Shown here: piece after piece, positions 25,703 through 34,648 of the stretch
Position numbering within the stretch: position 1 is the stretch's first letter
Layout: the number at the start of each line of letters is the position of its first letter
NCBI GenBank assembly: GCA_910588465.1
Contig: CAJUOP010000003.1
Coordinates: 1-64,000, forward strand
Source of the DNA: an uncultured Christensenellaceae bacterium
GTDB taxonomy: Bacteria > Bacillota > Clostridia > Christensenellales > Borkfalkiaceae
DNA length: 64,000 bases
Reading direction: 5' to 3'
The notes under the pieces: generated by a model
Seen by the model: the letters and a program-made list of their open reading frames with translations, nothing else
Database searches by the model: none
Told to the model about the DNA's origin: nothing
Position numbers and translations under genes: made by a program

Positions 25703-26251
25703 TTACTTCTTGCCCTTGCCCGAAGTTTTGCCTTCCTTATGCTCTACGTGCTCGCCCTTATAGCGGATCCCGTAGCCATGGTAGGGCTCGGGAACGCGAA
25801 TCGCTCTCAGATCCGCCGCAACCTGTCCTACGACGACCTTGTCGATCCCGCTTACGGAAACCTCCGTGGGAGACACGCAGGCGAGCGTTACGCCCGCGGG
25901 CGCCGTAAACTCGACGGGATGGGAAAATCCCACGTTGAGCACGAGTTTATTGCCCTGCATCTGCGACTTCCAACCGACGCCCTTGATTTCGAGGTTCTTG
26001 GTATATCCCTCCGAAACGCCCTTCACCATACCCGCGATCAGTGCGCGGTACAAGCCGTGACGCGCGTTCGTCTCTTTCTCCTCGTCGAGCGCAAGCACGT
26101 GAACGTGTCCGTCCTCGCACTTAACGTCGATATTTCCCTCTACTTTGCGGGTGAGCGTGCCTTTGCCGCCCTTTACGGTAACGACGGAATCTTTAAACTC
26201 CACCGTAACGCCCGCGGGAATCGCGATACTCATTTTTCCGATTCTCGACAT
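25703..26251 (-). CDS. rplF: 50S ribosomal protein L6
   Basis: 182 residues, a tandem duplication of a beta-alpha fold. MSRIGKMSIAIPAGVTVEF at the start and VPEPYHGYGIRYKGEHV near the end are diagnostic. It lies near the factor-binding centre of the large subunit. Normal length. Confidence 0.98.
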   Translation of the reverse strand: MSRIGKMSIAIPAGVTVEFKDSVVTVKGGKGTLTRKVEGNIDVKCEDGHVHVLALDEEKETNARHGLYRALIAGMVKGVSEGYTKNLEIKGVGWKSQMQGNKLVLNVGFSHPVEFTAPAGVTLACVSPTEVSVSGIDKVVVGQVAADLRAIRVPEPYHGYGIRYKGEHVEHKEGKTSGKGKK

Positions 26252-26261
26252 AATTCCCTCC

Positions 26262-26654
26262 TTAATAGACGTAGCAGAGCACTTCGCCGCCCACGTTCTG
26301 GGCTTTCGCCTGCTTATCCGTCATGATTCCTTTATTCGTAGAGACGATCGCAATTCCGAAGCCGCCCAACACCTTAGGCATATTTTCCGCGCCGCTGTAA
26401 ACGCGTAAGCCCGGTCTGCTCTTTCTCTCCAAGCCGCTGATCACCGACTTGTTGCCGTCCGTGTATTTCAGCGTGACGACCAGCTTTCCGTTAAAGCCGT
26501 CCTCCACAACCTTCACGTCCTTGATATAACCCTCTTTCTGTAAGATCTCGGCGATCGCCATCTTCATTTTGGAAGAAGGAATCTCCACCGTTTCTTTTCT
26601 CACAGCAAGAGCGTTTCTGATTCTTGTAAGCATATCTGCGATAGGATCCGTCAT
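26262..26654 (-). CDS. rpsH: 30S ribosomal protein S8
   Basis: 130 residues. [15 protein letters not shown] at the start, and near the end [21 protein letters not shown]8 is a primary 16S rRNA binder and in Escherichia coli represses the spc operon at the L5 start. No comparable leader was identified here. Normal length. Confidence 0.98.
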   Translation of the reverse strand: MTDPIADMLTRIRNALAVRKETVEIPSSKMKMAIAEILQKEGYIKDVKVVEDGFNGKLVVTLKYTDGNKSVISGLERKSRPGLRVYSGAENMPKVLGGFGIAIVSTNKGIMTDKQAKAQNVGGEVLCYVY

Positions 26655-26667
26655 TTTCTCTGCCTCC

Positions 26668-26853
26668 TTACCAGCTTGCCTTTTTCACGCCGGGAATCTG
26701 TCCCTTATACGCAAGGTTCCGAAAGCAGATACGGCAAACGCCGTACTTTCTTAAAACCGCGTGGGGTCTTCCGCAAATGGAGCAACGGGTGTATGCTCTG
26801 GTGGAAAACTTGGGCGTCTTTTGCTGTTTGTTAATCATTGACTTCTTTGCCAT
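26668..26853 (-). CDS. rpsZ: 30S ribosomal protein S14, zinc-binding type Z
   Basis: 61 residues with [20 protein letters not shown], the four-Cys zinc motif of the short S14. The sequence ends [11 protein letters not shown], as expected. The type Z form in this position is the Firmicutes pattern. Confidence 0.98.
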   Translation of the reverse strand: MAKKSMINKQQKTPKFSTRAYTRCSICGRPHAVLRKYGVCRICFRNLAYKGQIPGVKKASW

Positions 26854-26864
26854 GTCGTTTCTCC

Positions 26865-27470
26865 TTACTTTTTAAAAGGCATACCGAGTGCCCTGAGAAG
26901 TTCGCGCGCTTCCTCGTCCGTCTTGGCGGTCGTCACGATGCAAACGTCCATACCGCGGATTTTCTCCACCTGATCATAGGTGATTTCGGGGAAGATGAGC
27001 TGTTCTTTAAGTCCCATCGAATAGTTGCCTCTGCCGTCGAACGACTTATCCGAAACGCCGCGGAAGTCGCGCACGCGGGGCAGCGCGATGGATACGAGCT
27101 TGTCGTAAAAATCGTACATTCTCTTGCCGCGAAGGGTAACCTTTAAGCCGACGTTCATGCCCTCGCGCAACTTGAAGTTTGCAACCGATTTCGTCGCCTT
27201 GCGGTAGATGGGCTTCTGTCCCGTGATCATCTTTAATTCGTTCTCGGTGATCTGCATGGACTTCTGGTTGTCTTTAATATCGCCCAAGCCCGTGTTGATG
27301 ACGATCTTTTCGAGTTTGGGTACCTGCATTACCGACTGATAGCCGAATTTTTTCATGAGGAAAGGCACGATCTCGGTTTCGTACTTCGCCTTTACTCTGC
27401 TTTGCACCGCCTTAGGGGCGGTTTCTTTTTTCTCCGCAGTCTTTGCTGCGGCGGTCTTTTTCTCTGCCAT
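26865..27470 (-). CDS. rplE: 50S ribosomal protein L5 with N-terminal extension
   Basis: 201 residues, about 22 longer than the usual 179. The extra part is an Ala/Lys/Glu-rich N-terminus ([20 protein letters not shown]). The L5 core begins at about [20 protein letters not shown] and includes [18 protein letters not shown]5 carries 5S rRNA into the large subunit. The extension faces the rplX C-terminal extension across the gene boundary. Confidence 0.97.
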   Translation of the reverse strand: MAEKKTAAAKTAEKKETAPKAVQSRVKAKYETEIVPFLMKKFGYQSVMQVPKLEKIVINTGLGDIKDNQKSMQITENELKMITGQKPIYRKATKSVANFKLREGMNVGLKVTLRGKRMYDFYDKLVSIALPRVRDFRGVSDKSFDGRGNYSMGLKEQLIFPEITYDQVEKIRGMDVCIVTTAKTDEEARELLRALGMPFKK

Positions 27471-27488
27471 GATTTATCCTCCGCCCGT

Positions 27489-27926
27489 TTAGTCCTTGTT
27501 TTCGCTCTCGGGTGCGGTCTCCGCCTCGGCGGATTTCGCACTGCGCTTTCTCGTTCTCTTTTTGGGCGCCTCTTCCTTGACTTCCTCTGCGGATTTCTTG
27601 GATTTCTTTACGAACGCCTTGTCGAGCGACGCGCCGCACTTTTTGCAAACGCGGATATTCTTGCCGTCCTTTTCGCTGTGCGCGATTCTGGTCGCCTTGC
27701 CGCATTTGTCGCAAACGAGCTCTACGTTGGAAACGTCGATGGGAGCTTCCTCGGTCACGATCTTGCTCGTCTCGTTCGCTCTTCTTGCCTTCTCGTGTTT
27801 GTGCACGAGATTCACGCCCTCTACGATCACCTTGCCCGCCTTGGGGTAGGTTGCAAGCACTTTGCCCTGCTTGCCCTTGTATTTGCCCGTAAGTACGAGC
27901 ACGTTGTCGTTTACTTTAATATTCAT
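27489..27926 (-). CDS. rplX: 50S ribosomal protein L24 with C-terminal extension
   Basis: 145 residues against about 100 for most L24. The KOW motif is in VLVLTGKYKGKQGKVLATY. A CDKCGKATRI ... CKKCGASL zinc pair follows at about 79-106. The last 40 residues are charged low complexity (KSKKSAEEVKEEAPKKRTRK and onward). L24 initiates large-subunit assembly near the tunnel exit, where such a tail could contact nascent chains or targeting factors (inference). Confidence 0.97.
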   Translation of the reverse strand: MNIKVNDNVLVLTGKYKGKQGKVLATYPKAGKVIVEGVNLVHKHEKARRANETSKIVTEEAPIDVSNVELVCDKCGKATRIAHSEKDGKNIRVCKKCGASLDKAFVKKSKKSAEEVKEEAPKKRTRKRSAKSAEAETAPESENKD

Positions 27927-27939
27927 GTCTGTGCTCTCC

Positions 27940-28308
27940 TTACAATACTTCGGGTGCGAGAGAGATGATTCTCATATAATCCTTCTCTCTGAGTTCTCTT
28001 GCGATCGGTCCAAAGATACGCGTGCCTTTGGGCTGTTTCTGGCTGTCGATAATTACCGCGGCGTTGTCGTCGAAACGGATATAGGTGCCGTCCGGACGGC
28101 GGATGCCCTTCGCGCTGCGCACGATGACCGCCTTTACCACGTCGCCCTTCTTTACGGCGCCGCCGGGGGTAGCCGTCTTTACGGACGCCACAATGACGTC
28201 GCCGATGTTGCCGCTTCTGCGGAAGGAACCGCCGAGAACGCGGATGCACATAAGTTCTTTCGCGCCCGAGTTGTCCGCCGCTTTCAGCCTTGTCTGAGGT
28301 TGTATCAT
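27940..28308 (-). CDS. rplN: 50S ribosomal protein L14
   Basis: 122 residues, a standard beta-barrel L14. [19 protein letters not shown] at the start and [20 protein letters not shown] near the end are conserved. It forms an intersubunit bridge. Confidence 0.98.
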   Translation of the reverse strand: MIQPQTRLKAADNSGAKELMCIRVLGGSFRRSGNIGDVIVASVKTATPGGAVKKGDVVKAVIVRSAKGIRRPDGTYIRFDDNAAVIIDSQKQPKGTRIFGPIARELREKDYMRIISLAPEVL

Positions 28309-28324
28309 ATCTTCTCTCCTCCTC

Positions 28325-28579
28325 TTACTTCGCCTTCTCGACGATCTCGGCTACGCGCCAGTTCTTGTCTTTGCTCAGCTTTCTGGTCTCGACGATCCTC
28401 ACCTTGTCGCCTACGCCGCATTCGTTCGTTTCGTCGTGTGCCTTAAACCGTCTGGTTCTGGTGATCGTCTTTTTGTAAACGGGGTGAATTCTCTTATCCG
28501 TTACCGCTACGACGACCGTTTTATCCATTTTGTCGGAAACAACAAGTCCGACTCTCTCTTTTCTTAAATTTCTTTCCAT
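28325..28579 (-). CDS. rpsQ: 30S ribosomal protein S17
   Basis: 84 residues from ATG 28579 ([20 protein letters not shown]). The in-frame extension to 28651 lies inside rpmC and is not used. The conserved [19 protein letters not shown] is present. It is a primary 16S rRNA binder with an OB fold. Confidence 0.98.
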   Translation of the reverse strand: MERNLRKERVGLVVSDKMDKTVVVAVTDKRIHPVYKKTITRTRRFKAHDETNECGVGDKVRIVETRKLSKDKNWRVAEIVEKAK

Positions 28580-28590
28580 AATCGACTCCC

Positions 28591-28785
28591 TTACGCCTTG
28601 TTCGCCCGCGTGCGGATTTCCGTGTTCACTCTCGCGATATCGCGCTTGCACGTTCTGATGGACAGAGGATTTTCAAGCTGTCCCGATGCGTGACGGAAAC
28701 GGAGATTGAAGAGTTCGCTCTTTAAATCTTTGAGCTTCTGATCGAGCTCGACGTCGGTCATATTGTGAAATTCGTTAACTTTCAT
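28591..28785 (-). CDS. rpmC: 50S ribosomal protein L29
   Basis: 64 residues of two helices: [20 protein letters not shown] and [17 protein letters not shown]29 with L23 forms the docking site at the tunnel exit for SRP and trigger factor. Its ATG overlaps the rplP stop (ATGA). Confidence 0.98.
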   Translation of the reverse strand: MKVNEFHNMTDVELDQKLKDLKSELFNLRFRHASGQLENPLSIRTCKRDIARVNTEIRTRANKA

Positions 28786-29234
28786 CAGATTTCACCGCCT
28801 TCTGCCGTATTTTCGGCGGTTACCGCCGTTTCTTTCTTGACAAATTTGCACTTAACGGGAAGCTTGTGCGAGGCAAGGCGCATTGCTTCGCGCGCCACGT
28901 CCTCGGGAACTCCCGCCATTTCGAACATCACTCTGCCGGGCTTTACCACCGCGACCCAGAACTCTACGCCGCCTTTACCGGAACCCATACGGGCTTCCGC
29001 AGGGTGGCGCGTAATGGGCTTGTGGGGGAAGATGTCGATCCAAACCTGTCCGCCGCGCTTGATGAAACGCGTCATCGCGATACGGGCGGCTTCGATCTGA
29101 TTGGATTTGATCCAGCCCGCTTCCTCCGCGACCAGTCCGTATTCGCCGTAAGCGATTACGTTACCCTTTTGCGCGGAACCTTTCATCTTTCCGCGGTGCT
29201 GTTTTCTTCTCTTTACTCTCTTCGGAATTAACAT
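28785..29234 (-). CDS. rplP: 50S ribosomal protein L16
   Basis: 149 residues. [19 protein letters not shown] at the start, [20 protein letters not shown] and [19 protein letters not shown] are conserved. The C-terminal 12 or so residues ([12 protein letters not shown]) are a short extra tail. L16 lies next to the A-site tRNA. Confidence 0.98.
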   Translation of the reverse strand: MLIPKRVKRRKQHRGKMKGSAQKGNVIAYGEYGLVAEEAGWIKSNQIEAARIAMTRFIKRGGQVWIDIFPHKPITRHPAEARMGSGKGGVEFWVAVVKPGRVMFEMAGVPEDVAREAMRLASHKLPVKCKFVKKETAVTAENTAEGGEI

Positions 29235-29245
29235 TATTTGCCTCC

Positions 29246-29890
29246 TTACGCCTTTTTGGCTTTCAGGACTTCGCCCTTATAGACCCAGCACTTTACGCCG
29301 ATCATACCGAACGTGGTGTGCGCTTCCGCAAAGCCGTAATCGATATCGGCGCGAAGCGTTTGCAGGGGAATGCTGCCCTCGTGGTAGTGCTCGGAGCCCG
29401 CGATCTCGCGTCCGTCGAGACGACCGCCTACCTGAATCTTAACGCCCTTCACGCCCGCGCGCATCGTTCTTCCGATCGCCTGCTTTACGGCGCGACGGTA
29501 GGAAATACGCTTTTCAAGCTGAGCGGCAACGCTTTCGGCAACCAGCTGCGCATCCGCGTCGATCTTCTTTACTTCGGTCACGTTGATCACGACCTGCTTG
29601 CCGCCCGTGAGCTTGGCAAGCTCTTTTTTAATCACTTCGATTTCGGAACCCGCCTTGCCGATGAGTACGCCGGGACGACCCGTATGAATGGTCACGGTAG
29701 CTCTACCCGCCGCTCTCTCGATGATGATCTTGGAAATCGCCGCGGCATAGTACTTCTTTTTGAGGAAAGTACGAATGGTATGATCTTCTTTAAGATAGAC
29801 GGAGAACTCCTTTTTATCGGCGTACCACTGCGTATCCCAAGGTTTAATGATACCTACTCTCAATCCGTGCGGATTAACTTTCTGTCCCAT
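29246..29890 (-). CDS. rpsC: 30S ribosomal protein S3
   Basis: 214 residues. [20 protein letters not shown] at the start, the KH domain with [19 protein letters not shown], and [20 protein letters not shown] near the end. It forms part of the mRNA entry site. Length normal for Firmicutes. Confidence 0.98.
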   Translation of the reverse strand: MGQKVNPHGLRVGIIKPWDTQWYADKKEFSVYLKEDHTIRTFLKKKYYAAAISKIIIERAAGRATVTIHTGRPGVLIGKAGSEIEVIKKELAKLTGGKQVVINVTEVKKIDADAQLVAESVAAQLEKRISYRRAVKQAIGRTMRAGVKGVKIQVGGRLDGREIAGSEHYHEGSIPLQTLRADIDYGFAEAHTTFGMIGVKCWVYKGEVLKAKKA

Positions 29891-29891
29891 G

Positions 29892-30293
29892 TTAAATCTC
29901 TCCCTCCGCTTTCTTCACGTCAAGAATTACCGTAATGTGGCTCGTTCTCTTTAAAATCGCATGACCTCTGCCCTTGGAAACGGGCTGCATTCTTTTCAGC
30001 ATCGCGCCGCCGTTTGCAAAACACTCGGCTACGTACAGATCGCCTCTGTCCATGCCCTTGTTGTGTTCGGCGTTGGCAACCGCGCTCATGAGCACCTTTT
30101 TTGTGGGAGCCGCGCCGCCGTTCACGCAGTTTTCCAAAATCGCCTGCGCTTCCAAAACGCTCTTGCCTCTGATCAGCTCGAGCACCGTTCTCACTTTGTA
30201 GGGAGAAATTCTGATGTACTTTGCAACCGCGTAGGGGCGTTTTTCGCGCTTTTCCTCTACTCTTGCGGTTTTCTTGTTCATATTACCCGCCAT
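29892..30293 (-). CDS. rplV: 50S ribosomal protein L22
   Basis: 133 residues with a short Lys/Glu N-terminal extension. The core has [20 protein letters not shown] and [20 protein letters not shown], the loop that lines the exit tunnel and meets macrolides. It lies one base from the rpsC start. Confidence 0.98.
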   Translation of the reverse strand: MAGNMNKKTARVEEKREKRPYAVAKYIRISPYKVRTVLELIRGKSVLEAQAILENCVNGGAAPTKKVLMSAVANAEHNKGMDRGDLYVAECFANGGAMLKRMQPVSKGRGHAILKRTSHITVILDVKKAEGEI

Positions 30294-30305
30294 TGTCTGT
30301 CCTCC

Positions 30306-30584
30306 TTATTTCCCCGGCGAAGTGGTCTTTGCCGTATGACCCTTGAACGTTCTCGTGGGAGCGAACTCGCCGAGCTTGCAGCCGACCATGTCTTCCGTGA
30401 CGTATACGGGAACGTGCTTGCGTCCGTCGTATACGGCAATGGTATGACCGACCATCTGAGGGAATATCGTCGATGCTCTCGACCAGGTTTTTAACACTTT
30501 CTTTTCGTTTACCTCGTTCATCGCTTCGATGCGCGCAAGCAGCTTCGCTTCGACGTAAGGTCCTTTTTTAACGCTTCTCGACAT
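30306..30584 (-). CDS. rpsS: 30S ribosomal protein S19
   Basis: 92 residues. [20 protein letters not shown] at the start and [20 protein letters not shown] in the middle are conserved. It contacts S13 in the 30S head. Normal length. Confidence 0.98.
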   Translation of the reverse strand: MSRSVKKGPYVEAKLLARIEAMNEVNEKKVLKTWSRASTIFPQMVGHTIAVYDGRKHVPVYVTEDMVGCKLGEFAPTRTFKGHTAKTTSPGK

Positions 30585-30597
30585 TTTATCTCCCTCC

Positions 30598-31425
30598 TTA
30601 ATTGATTCTCTTCAAGATGAATCTGCTCGTAGGATTCTTCTTCTTTCTCGTCTTGTAACCGAGCGCAGGCTTGCCCCAGGGCGTTTCGGGACCCGCATGA
30701 CCCACGGGGGATTTGCCTTCGCCGCCTCCGTGAGGGTGGTCGTTGGGGTTCATGACCGAGCCGCGGACGGTGGGACGGATTCCGAGGTGACGGGTCTTGC
30801 CCGCTTTCCCGATGCGGATGATCTCGTGTTCGAGATTTCCCACCTGACCGATCGTCGCTTTGCATTCCAGAGGTACGAGACGCATTTCGCCCGAAGGCAT
30901 TTTGATCGTTGCGTACTTCCCTTCCTTTGCCATGATCTGAGCGGAGATCCCCGCGCTGCGGGCTACCTGTCCGCCGCGGCCGGGCTTCAGCTCGATGTTG
31001 TGCACCATGGTACCCACGGGAATATCGCTGATGCGGAGCGCGTTGCCCGCTTTGATATCCGAACCCGCGCCGCTCTGCACCTTATCGCCCACGTTCAGCC
31101 CGACGGGAGCAAGAATGTATCTCTTTTCGCCGTCCGCGTAAACGAGGAGCGCGATGTTCGCGCTGCGGTTGGGGTCGTACTGAATGCTCTTTACCGTGGC
31201 GGGAACGCCGTCTTTATTGCGCTTGAAGTCGATAATGCGGTACTTTCTTCTGTTACCGCCGCCGATGTGTCTTACGGTAATTTTACCCGCGTGGTTTCTG
31301 CCGCCCGACTTGCGCTGATCTTCCAACAGAGCGCGCTCGGGCTTGTCTCCCGTCAACTCCCCGTAAGTAGGAACCGTCATTAAACGACGGGCGGGCGAGG
31401 TGGGTTTATAACGTTTTACTGCCAT
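30598..31425 (-). CDS. rplB: 50S ribosomal protein L2
   Basis: 275 residues. [20 protein letters not shown] at the start, [20 protein letters not shown], and the C-terminal [18 protein letters not shown] with the His essential for peptidyl-transferase function. Normal length, between rplW and rpsS. Confidence 0.98.
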   Translation of the reverse strand: MAVKRYKPTSPARRLMTVPTYGELTGDKPERALLEDQRKSGGRNHAGKITVRHIGGGNRRKYRIIDFKRNKDGVPATVKSIQYDPNRSANIALLVYADGEKRYILAPVGLNVGDKVQSGAGSDIKAGNALRISDIPVGTMVHNIELKPGRGGQVARSAGISAQIMAKEGKYATIKMPSGEMRLVPLECKATIGQVGNLEHEIIRIGKAGKTRHLGIRPTVRGSVMNPNDHPHGGGEGKSPVGHAGPETPWGKPALGYKTRKKKNPTSRFILKRIN

Positions 31426-31441
31426 TTCTCTTCTCCTCCGA

Positions 31442-31732
31442 TTACATCAACGAATTGAATACTTCGATGGGCTTGCTGTCTTCCTTTAAGGTGATGACAG
31501 CTTTTTTCGTCGTGGGGGTGTAGCCTTCGTTTCTGCCCATTCTCTTGAGCTTCCCGCGCCTGGTAACCGTGTTTACGCCTGCCACCTTTACGCCGAACAT
31601 CTGCTCCACCGCCGTTTTGATCTGCGTCTTGTTCGCGGATCTGAGCACGGTGAACGTGTACCGTTTGTCCGCGATCCCGTCCATCGCCTTTTCGGTAAGA
31701 ACGGGTTTTAAAATGATATCTTCGGGCATCAT
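31442..31732 (-). CDS. rplW: 50S ribosomal protein L23
   Basis: 96 residues. [13 protein letters not shown] at the start, [20 protein letters not shown] and [19 protein letters not shown]. It sits at the tunnel exit and binds trigger factor and SRP. It starts one base after the rplD stop. Confidence 0.98.
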   Translation of the reverse strand: MMPEDIILKPVLTEKAMDGIADKRYTFTVLRSANKTQIKTAVEQMFGVKVAGVNTVTRRGKLKRMGRNEGYTPTTKKAVITLKEDSKPIEVFNSLM

Positions 31733-31733
31733 A

Positions 31734-32357
31734 TCAGCAATAAGCCTCCTCGAGTTTTTTCACCGAGCCCTTGGTAAGCACGACTACGGCATTCGAAACG
31801 ACTTCGTACGTGTTGATCTCCGAAACGGAAATCGTGGAAAGCTTTTCGATGTTGCGCGCCGCCAAAATTACGTTGGGGTCGTTGTCGTCCATTACGACGA
31901 CGGTACGTTTATCCAGATGAAGCGCGTTTTGGAACGCAACCATCTCTTTGGTCTTGGGAGCGGAAACCTTTAACTCGTCCACCACCAACAGCTCGCCGTC
32001 CGCGATCTTTTTGGAAAGAGCGGAGAACAGCGCGCCGCGCTTTGCGGTAAGGTTCATCTTCTTGGAAAAATCGCGGGACTTGGGCGCGAACACTACGCCG
32101 CCCTTAATCCACTGCGGTGCGCGGATGGAGCCCTGACGCGCTCTGCCCGTGCCCTTCTGTCTCCACGGCTTCGCCCCGCCGCCGCGCACTTCCGTGCGGG
32201 TAAGCGTGGACTTCGTGCCCTGTCTTTGGTTGGAAAGATAGGTAACGACTGCCTGATGAATGAGCGGTTCGTTATATTCGGCGCCGAAAATTTTTTCGGC
32301 AAGGTCGATCGTGCCGACCTCTTCGCCTTTCATATTATATACTTTTGCCTTTGCCAT
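31734..32357 (-). CDS. rplD: 50S ribosomal protein L4
   Basis: 207 residues from ATG 32357 (MAKAKVYNMKGEEVGTIDLA). The in-frame extension upstream lies inside rplC. The tunnel loop has RGGGAKPWRQKGTGRARQGS and the core GALFSALSKKIADGELLVVD. In Escherichia coli L4 also represses the S10 operon through its leader. Whether it does so here is unknown. Confidence 0.98.
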   Translation of the reverse strand: MAKAKVYNMKGEEVGTIDLAEKIFGAEYNEPLIHQAVVTYLSNQRQGTKSTLTRTEVRGGGAKPWRQKGTGRARQGSIRAPQWIKGGVVFAPKSRDFSKKMNLTAKRGALFSALSKKIADGELLVVDELKVSAPKTKEMVAFQNALHLDKRTVVVMDDNDPNVILAARNIEKLSTISVSEINTYEVVSNAVVVLTKGSVKKLEEAYC

Positions 32358-32368
32358 GGTCGATCTCC

Positions 32369-33055
32369 TTATTTGCTTTTCACGCTTGCGGAGATCATCA
32401 CGATCCCGCCTTTCGCGCCGGGGATTGCACCCTTCACCAAAATCAAGTTGCGCGCCGCGTCCACTCTCACCACTTCGAGGTTCTGTATGGTCACGTTTTC
32501 CACACCGTACTGACCGGCGAGGTGCTTCTGCTTGAACACGCGCGAGGGCGTGCTGTTCGCACCCATGGAGCCGGGCTCTCTGTGAACGGGACCCACGCCG
32601 TGCGTTTCCTTTAAGCGGTGCTGGTTCCATCTCTTGATGACGCCCGTATAGCCGTGACCTTTGGTTACGCCCGCAACGTCTACCTTCTCGCCCGCCGCGA
32701 ACACGTCGGCTTTCAGCTCGTCGCCTACTTTAAAACCTTCCACCGATTCGAGACGGATCTCTTTTAACACCTTGCAGGGTTTTACTCCCGCTTTTTTGAA
32801 CTGACCGTAATCGGGCTTGTTCAGACGGAACTTTTCGTTCTCTTTCACCTTCGAAGCGTCCGTTCCGGACAGATTCTTTTCCGTGATTGCGCCGAATCCG
32901 ACTTTGAGGGCGGTATATCCGTCGCTCTCTACTGTTTTCACCTGCACGACGGGACAGGGTCCCGCTTCCACTACCGTTACGGGAATAATTTTCCCGTCTT
33001 CCGCAAACAGCTGGGTCATGCCAACTTTGCGACCGATGATTGCTTTACTGCTCAC
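32369..33055 (-). CDS. rplC: 50S ribosomal protein L3
   Basis: 228 residues, starting at GTG 33055 with AGGAG twelve bases upstream (first residues [20 protein letters not shown]). The core has [19 protein letters not shown] and [20 protein letters not shown], the loop that reaches the peptidyl-transferase centre. It is about 18 residues longer than the usual 210, with the excess in the outer barrel region. Confidence 0.97.
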   Translation of the reverse strand: MSSKAIIGRKVGMTQLFAEDGKIIPVTVVEAGPCPVVQVKTVESDGYTALKVGFGAITEKNLSGTDASKVKENEKFRLNKPDYGQFKKAGVKPCKVLKEIRLESVEGFKVGDELKADVFAAGEKVDVAGVTKGHGYTGVIKRWNQHRLKETHGVGPVHREPGSMGANSTPSRVFKQKHLAGQYGVENVTIQNLEVVRVDAARNLILVKGAIPGAKGGIVMISASVKSK

Positions 33056-33110
33056 TGATAAAGTTCACTCCTTTTTTATTTTCCGATACCTATTTAATAA
33101 TAAGTATTCT

Positions 33111-33413
33111 TTAACCTAATTTTACTTTGATATCGACGCCTGCGGGAAGGTGGATGCTATCCAAAAGCTTCGCGTTGGGAGAATAGATGTCGATGATTCT
33201 CTTGTGCGTGCGCAGCTCGAACTGCTCGCGGCTGTCCTTATACTTGTGCGGGCAACGAAGAATGGTAACCACCTCGCGCTCGGTAGGAAGCGGAATGGGA
33301 CCCGAAATTTTCGCTCCGCCCTTTTGCATCGTCTCTACGATCCTGCTTGCCGCCTCGTCCACGAGCTCGTGGTCGTAAGCCGATAACTTGATTCTGATTT
33401 TCTGTCCTGCCAT
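33111..33413 (-). CDS. rpsJ: 30S ribosomal protein S10
   Basis: 100 residues. [19 protein letters not shown] at the start and [20 protein letters not shown] near the end. S10 is a 30S head protein and also the NusE antitermination factor. It is the first gene of the supercluster, with GGAG upstream and a leader of about 260 bases. No tuf, fusA, rpsG or rpsL precedes it, so the str operon is elsewhere. Confidence 0.98.
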   Translation of the reverse strand: MAGQKIRIKLSAYDHELVDEAASRIVETMQKGGAKISGPIPLPTEREVVTILRCPHKYKDSREQFELRTHKRIIDIYSPNAKLLDSIHLPAGVDIKVKLG

Positions 33414-33674
33414 GTTTTTTAACTCCTTTTTTATACCAACCGTCTGTTACTTGCGTCAACGCGTCCGTGCGTGTCGAAGCTTTTCTATCAAAAAAACACT
33501 CGTTTTTGCGGTGTTTTAACAGAATAAGCCTCCGTTGGTCGCAAGAGTCAAGCTCTCACATTTGTCAGCGGAAATTATCTGCCGAGGGGCTTAAACCTCG
33601 ATTTTTCAGTAACTTCCCGCCTCAACCCGATACCATTGGGACGCCGCGCAGAGAAAACTGCGCAATGACACAGC
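33414..33674 (-). promoter_or_regulatory. Leader of the S10 operon with candidate attenuator
   Basis: The transcript of about 260 bases starts with a GCGCAG / CTGCGC hairpin (33646-33663). It later has AAAACAC / GTGTTTT (33493-33499 with 33511-33517) followed on the minus strand by a run of T, about 70 bases before rpsJ. The latter looks like an intrinsic terminator inside the leader, that is, an attenuator. The segment between holds further pairing possibilities (AGAGCTTGACTCT, GGAGGCTTATTC) that could form an antiterminator. Confidence 0.55.
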
Positions 33675-33680
33675 TTGTTT

Positions 33681-33709
33681 ATAATACCATATCCGTCAAG
33701 TGCTGTCAA
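33681..33709 (-). promoter_or_regulatory. Promoter of the S10-spc supercluster
   Basis: TTGACA (33704-33709), a 17-base spacer and TATTAT (33681-33686) on the minus strand. The expected start is near 33674. Confidence 0.88.
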
Positions 33710-33787
33710 CGTTTTGACGGGGCATTTTAAAATTTTTTTTCGATTTTTCCCTTTTTTTCGGAATTTTATGCATAAAAACAAAAATAA

Positions 33788-33812
33788 GGCGGACGGAGTT
33801 GCTCCGCCCGCC
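33788..33812 (-). terminator. Terminator of the rhamnose operon
   Basis: GGCGGACGGAG / CTCCGCCCGCC (one mismatch, 3-base loop), followed on the minus strand by a T-rich run. It begins 10 bases after the rhaD stop. Confidence 0.85.
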
Positions 33813-33822
33813 CGAGCTTGCC

Positions 33823-34638
33823 TTAAACCTTTAAAATTCCTTCGCGGTATTTTACGCCGAACGCGTCCGCAAGCATTTTTAACTGTTCATCCGTAATGGT
33901 GTTCACCCTGGGAAGCCCCGCCGTGAGCATATACACCTGCGAAGCCTTCTCTACCGTTTCGACCAGACCGAACGCCTCGTCCAGCGTTCTGCCCGCGCCG
34001 TACAGTCCGTGCAGCGCCCAGACCACCGCCCGCGCCGAGCGCATTTTTTCCGCCGTCGCCTCGCCGATCTCGTTGGTGCCGCACAGCATCCAGGGAAGGA
34101 CCTCCACGCCGTCGGGGAACACGACGATGCACTCCGTGCTCATCTGCCAAAGCGTGTGCGTGAACGCGTCCGTATCCAGCTCGTGCACGTAAGTCATGGC
34201 AAGCAGATTAGTGGGGTGCGTATGCATGACCACACGGTTTTGCGGATCGACCTTTAAACGCTGAATGTGGCTCATGAGGTGCGCGGGCAGCTCGCTTGTG
34301 AACTTACCGCCGTCCTCGTAGCCCCAGAGCAGCTCGGCATTTTGTCCGTCCGCGGAAATGCGGAAAATGCCCGTATTGATCTCGGGCTCGGCTTTCACGT
34401 TTTTAAAGTACTTGCCCGTGCCCGTGACCATAAAGTATTTGCCCGCGAGCTCTCTCGCGTCGAAGCCGAGCGGAATAAGCCGCTCTGTCTTGCGCCCCTT
34501 TACATATTCGTCCGCATCCGCCTCTTCCAGCATCAAAGAGATATTTCCGCCGTTACGCTCGTCCCAGCCGAGGCGGTACATATTGTCTGCCGTCGCGCAG
34601 AACTCTTTAAAAAATCTCGCTTCCGTAATTTTTTTCAT
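33823..34638 (-). CDS. rhaD: Rhamnulose-1-phosphate aldolase
   Basis: 271 residues from ATG 34638 (MKKITEARFFKEFCATADNM); the longer frame to 34758 overlaps the alcohol dehydrogenase gene. It is a class II aldolase of the AraD/FucA fold with GWDERNGGNISL and the zinc ligands HTHPTN, plus ALHGLYGAGRTLDEAF carrying a further His. It splits L-rhamnulose-1-phosphate into DHAP and L-lactaldehyde. It is the last gene of the operon. Confidence 0.96.
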   Translation of the reverse strand: MKKITEARFFKEFCATADNMYRLGWDERNGGNISLMLEEADADEYVKGRKTERLIPLGFDARELAGKYFMVTGTGKYFKNVKAEPEINTGIFRISADGQNAELLWGYEDGGKFTSELPAHLMSHIQRLKVDPQNRVVMHTHPTNLLAMTYVHELDTDAFTHTLWQMSTECIVVFPDGVEVLPWMLCGTNEIGEATAEKMRSARAVVWALHGLYGAGRTLDEAFGLVETVEKASQVYMLTAGLPRVNTITDEQLKMLADAFGVKYREGILKV

Positions 34639-34648
34639 TTCGTTCTCC

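Noticed and set aside
33414..33822. Search for tRNA or small protein genes in the gap between rpsJ and rhaD
   Set aside because: No cloverleaf or coding frame with a Shine-Dalgarno sequence was seen; the promoter, leader and terminator explain the region.
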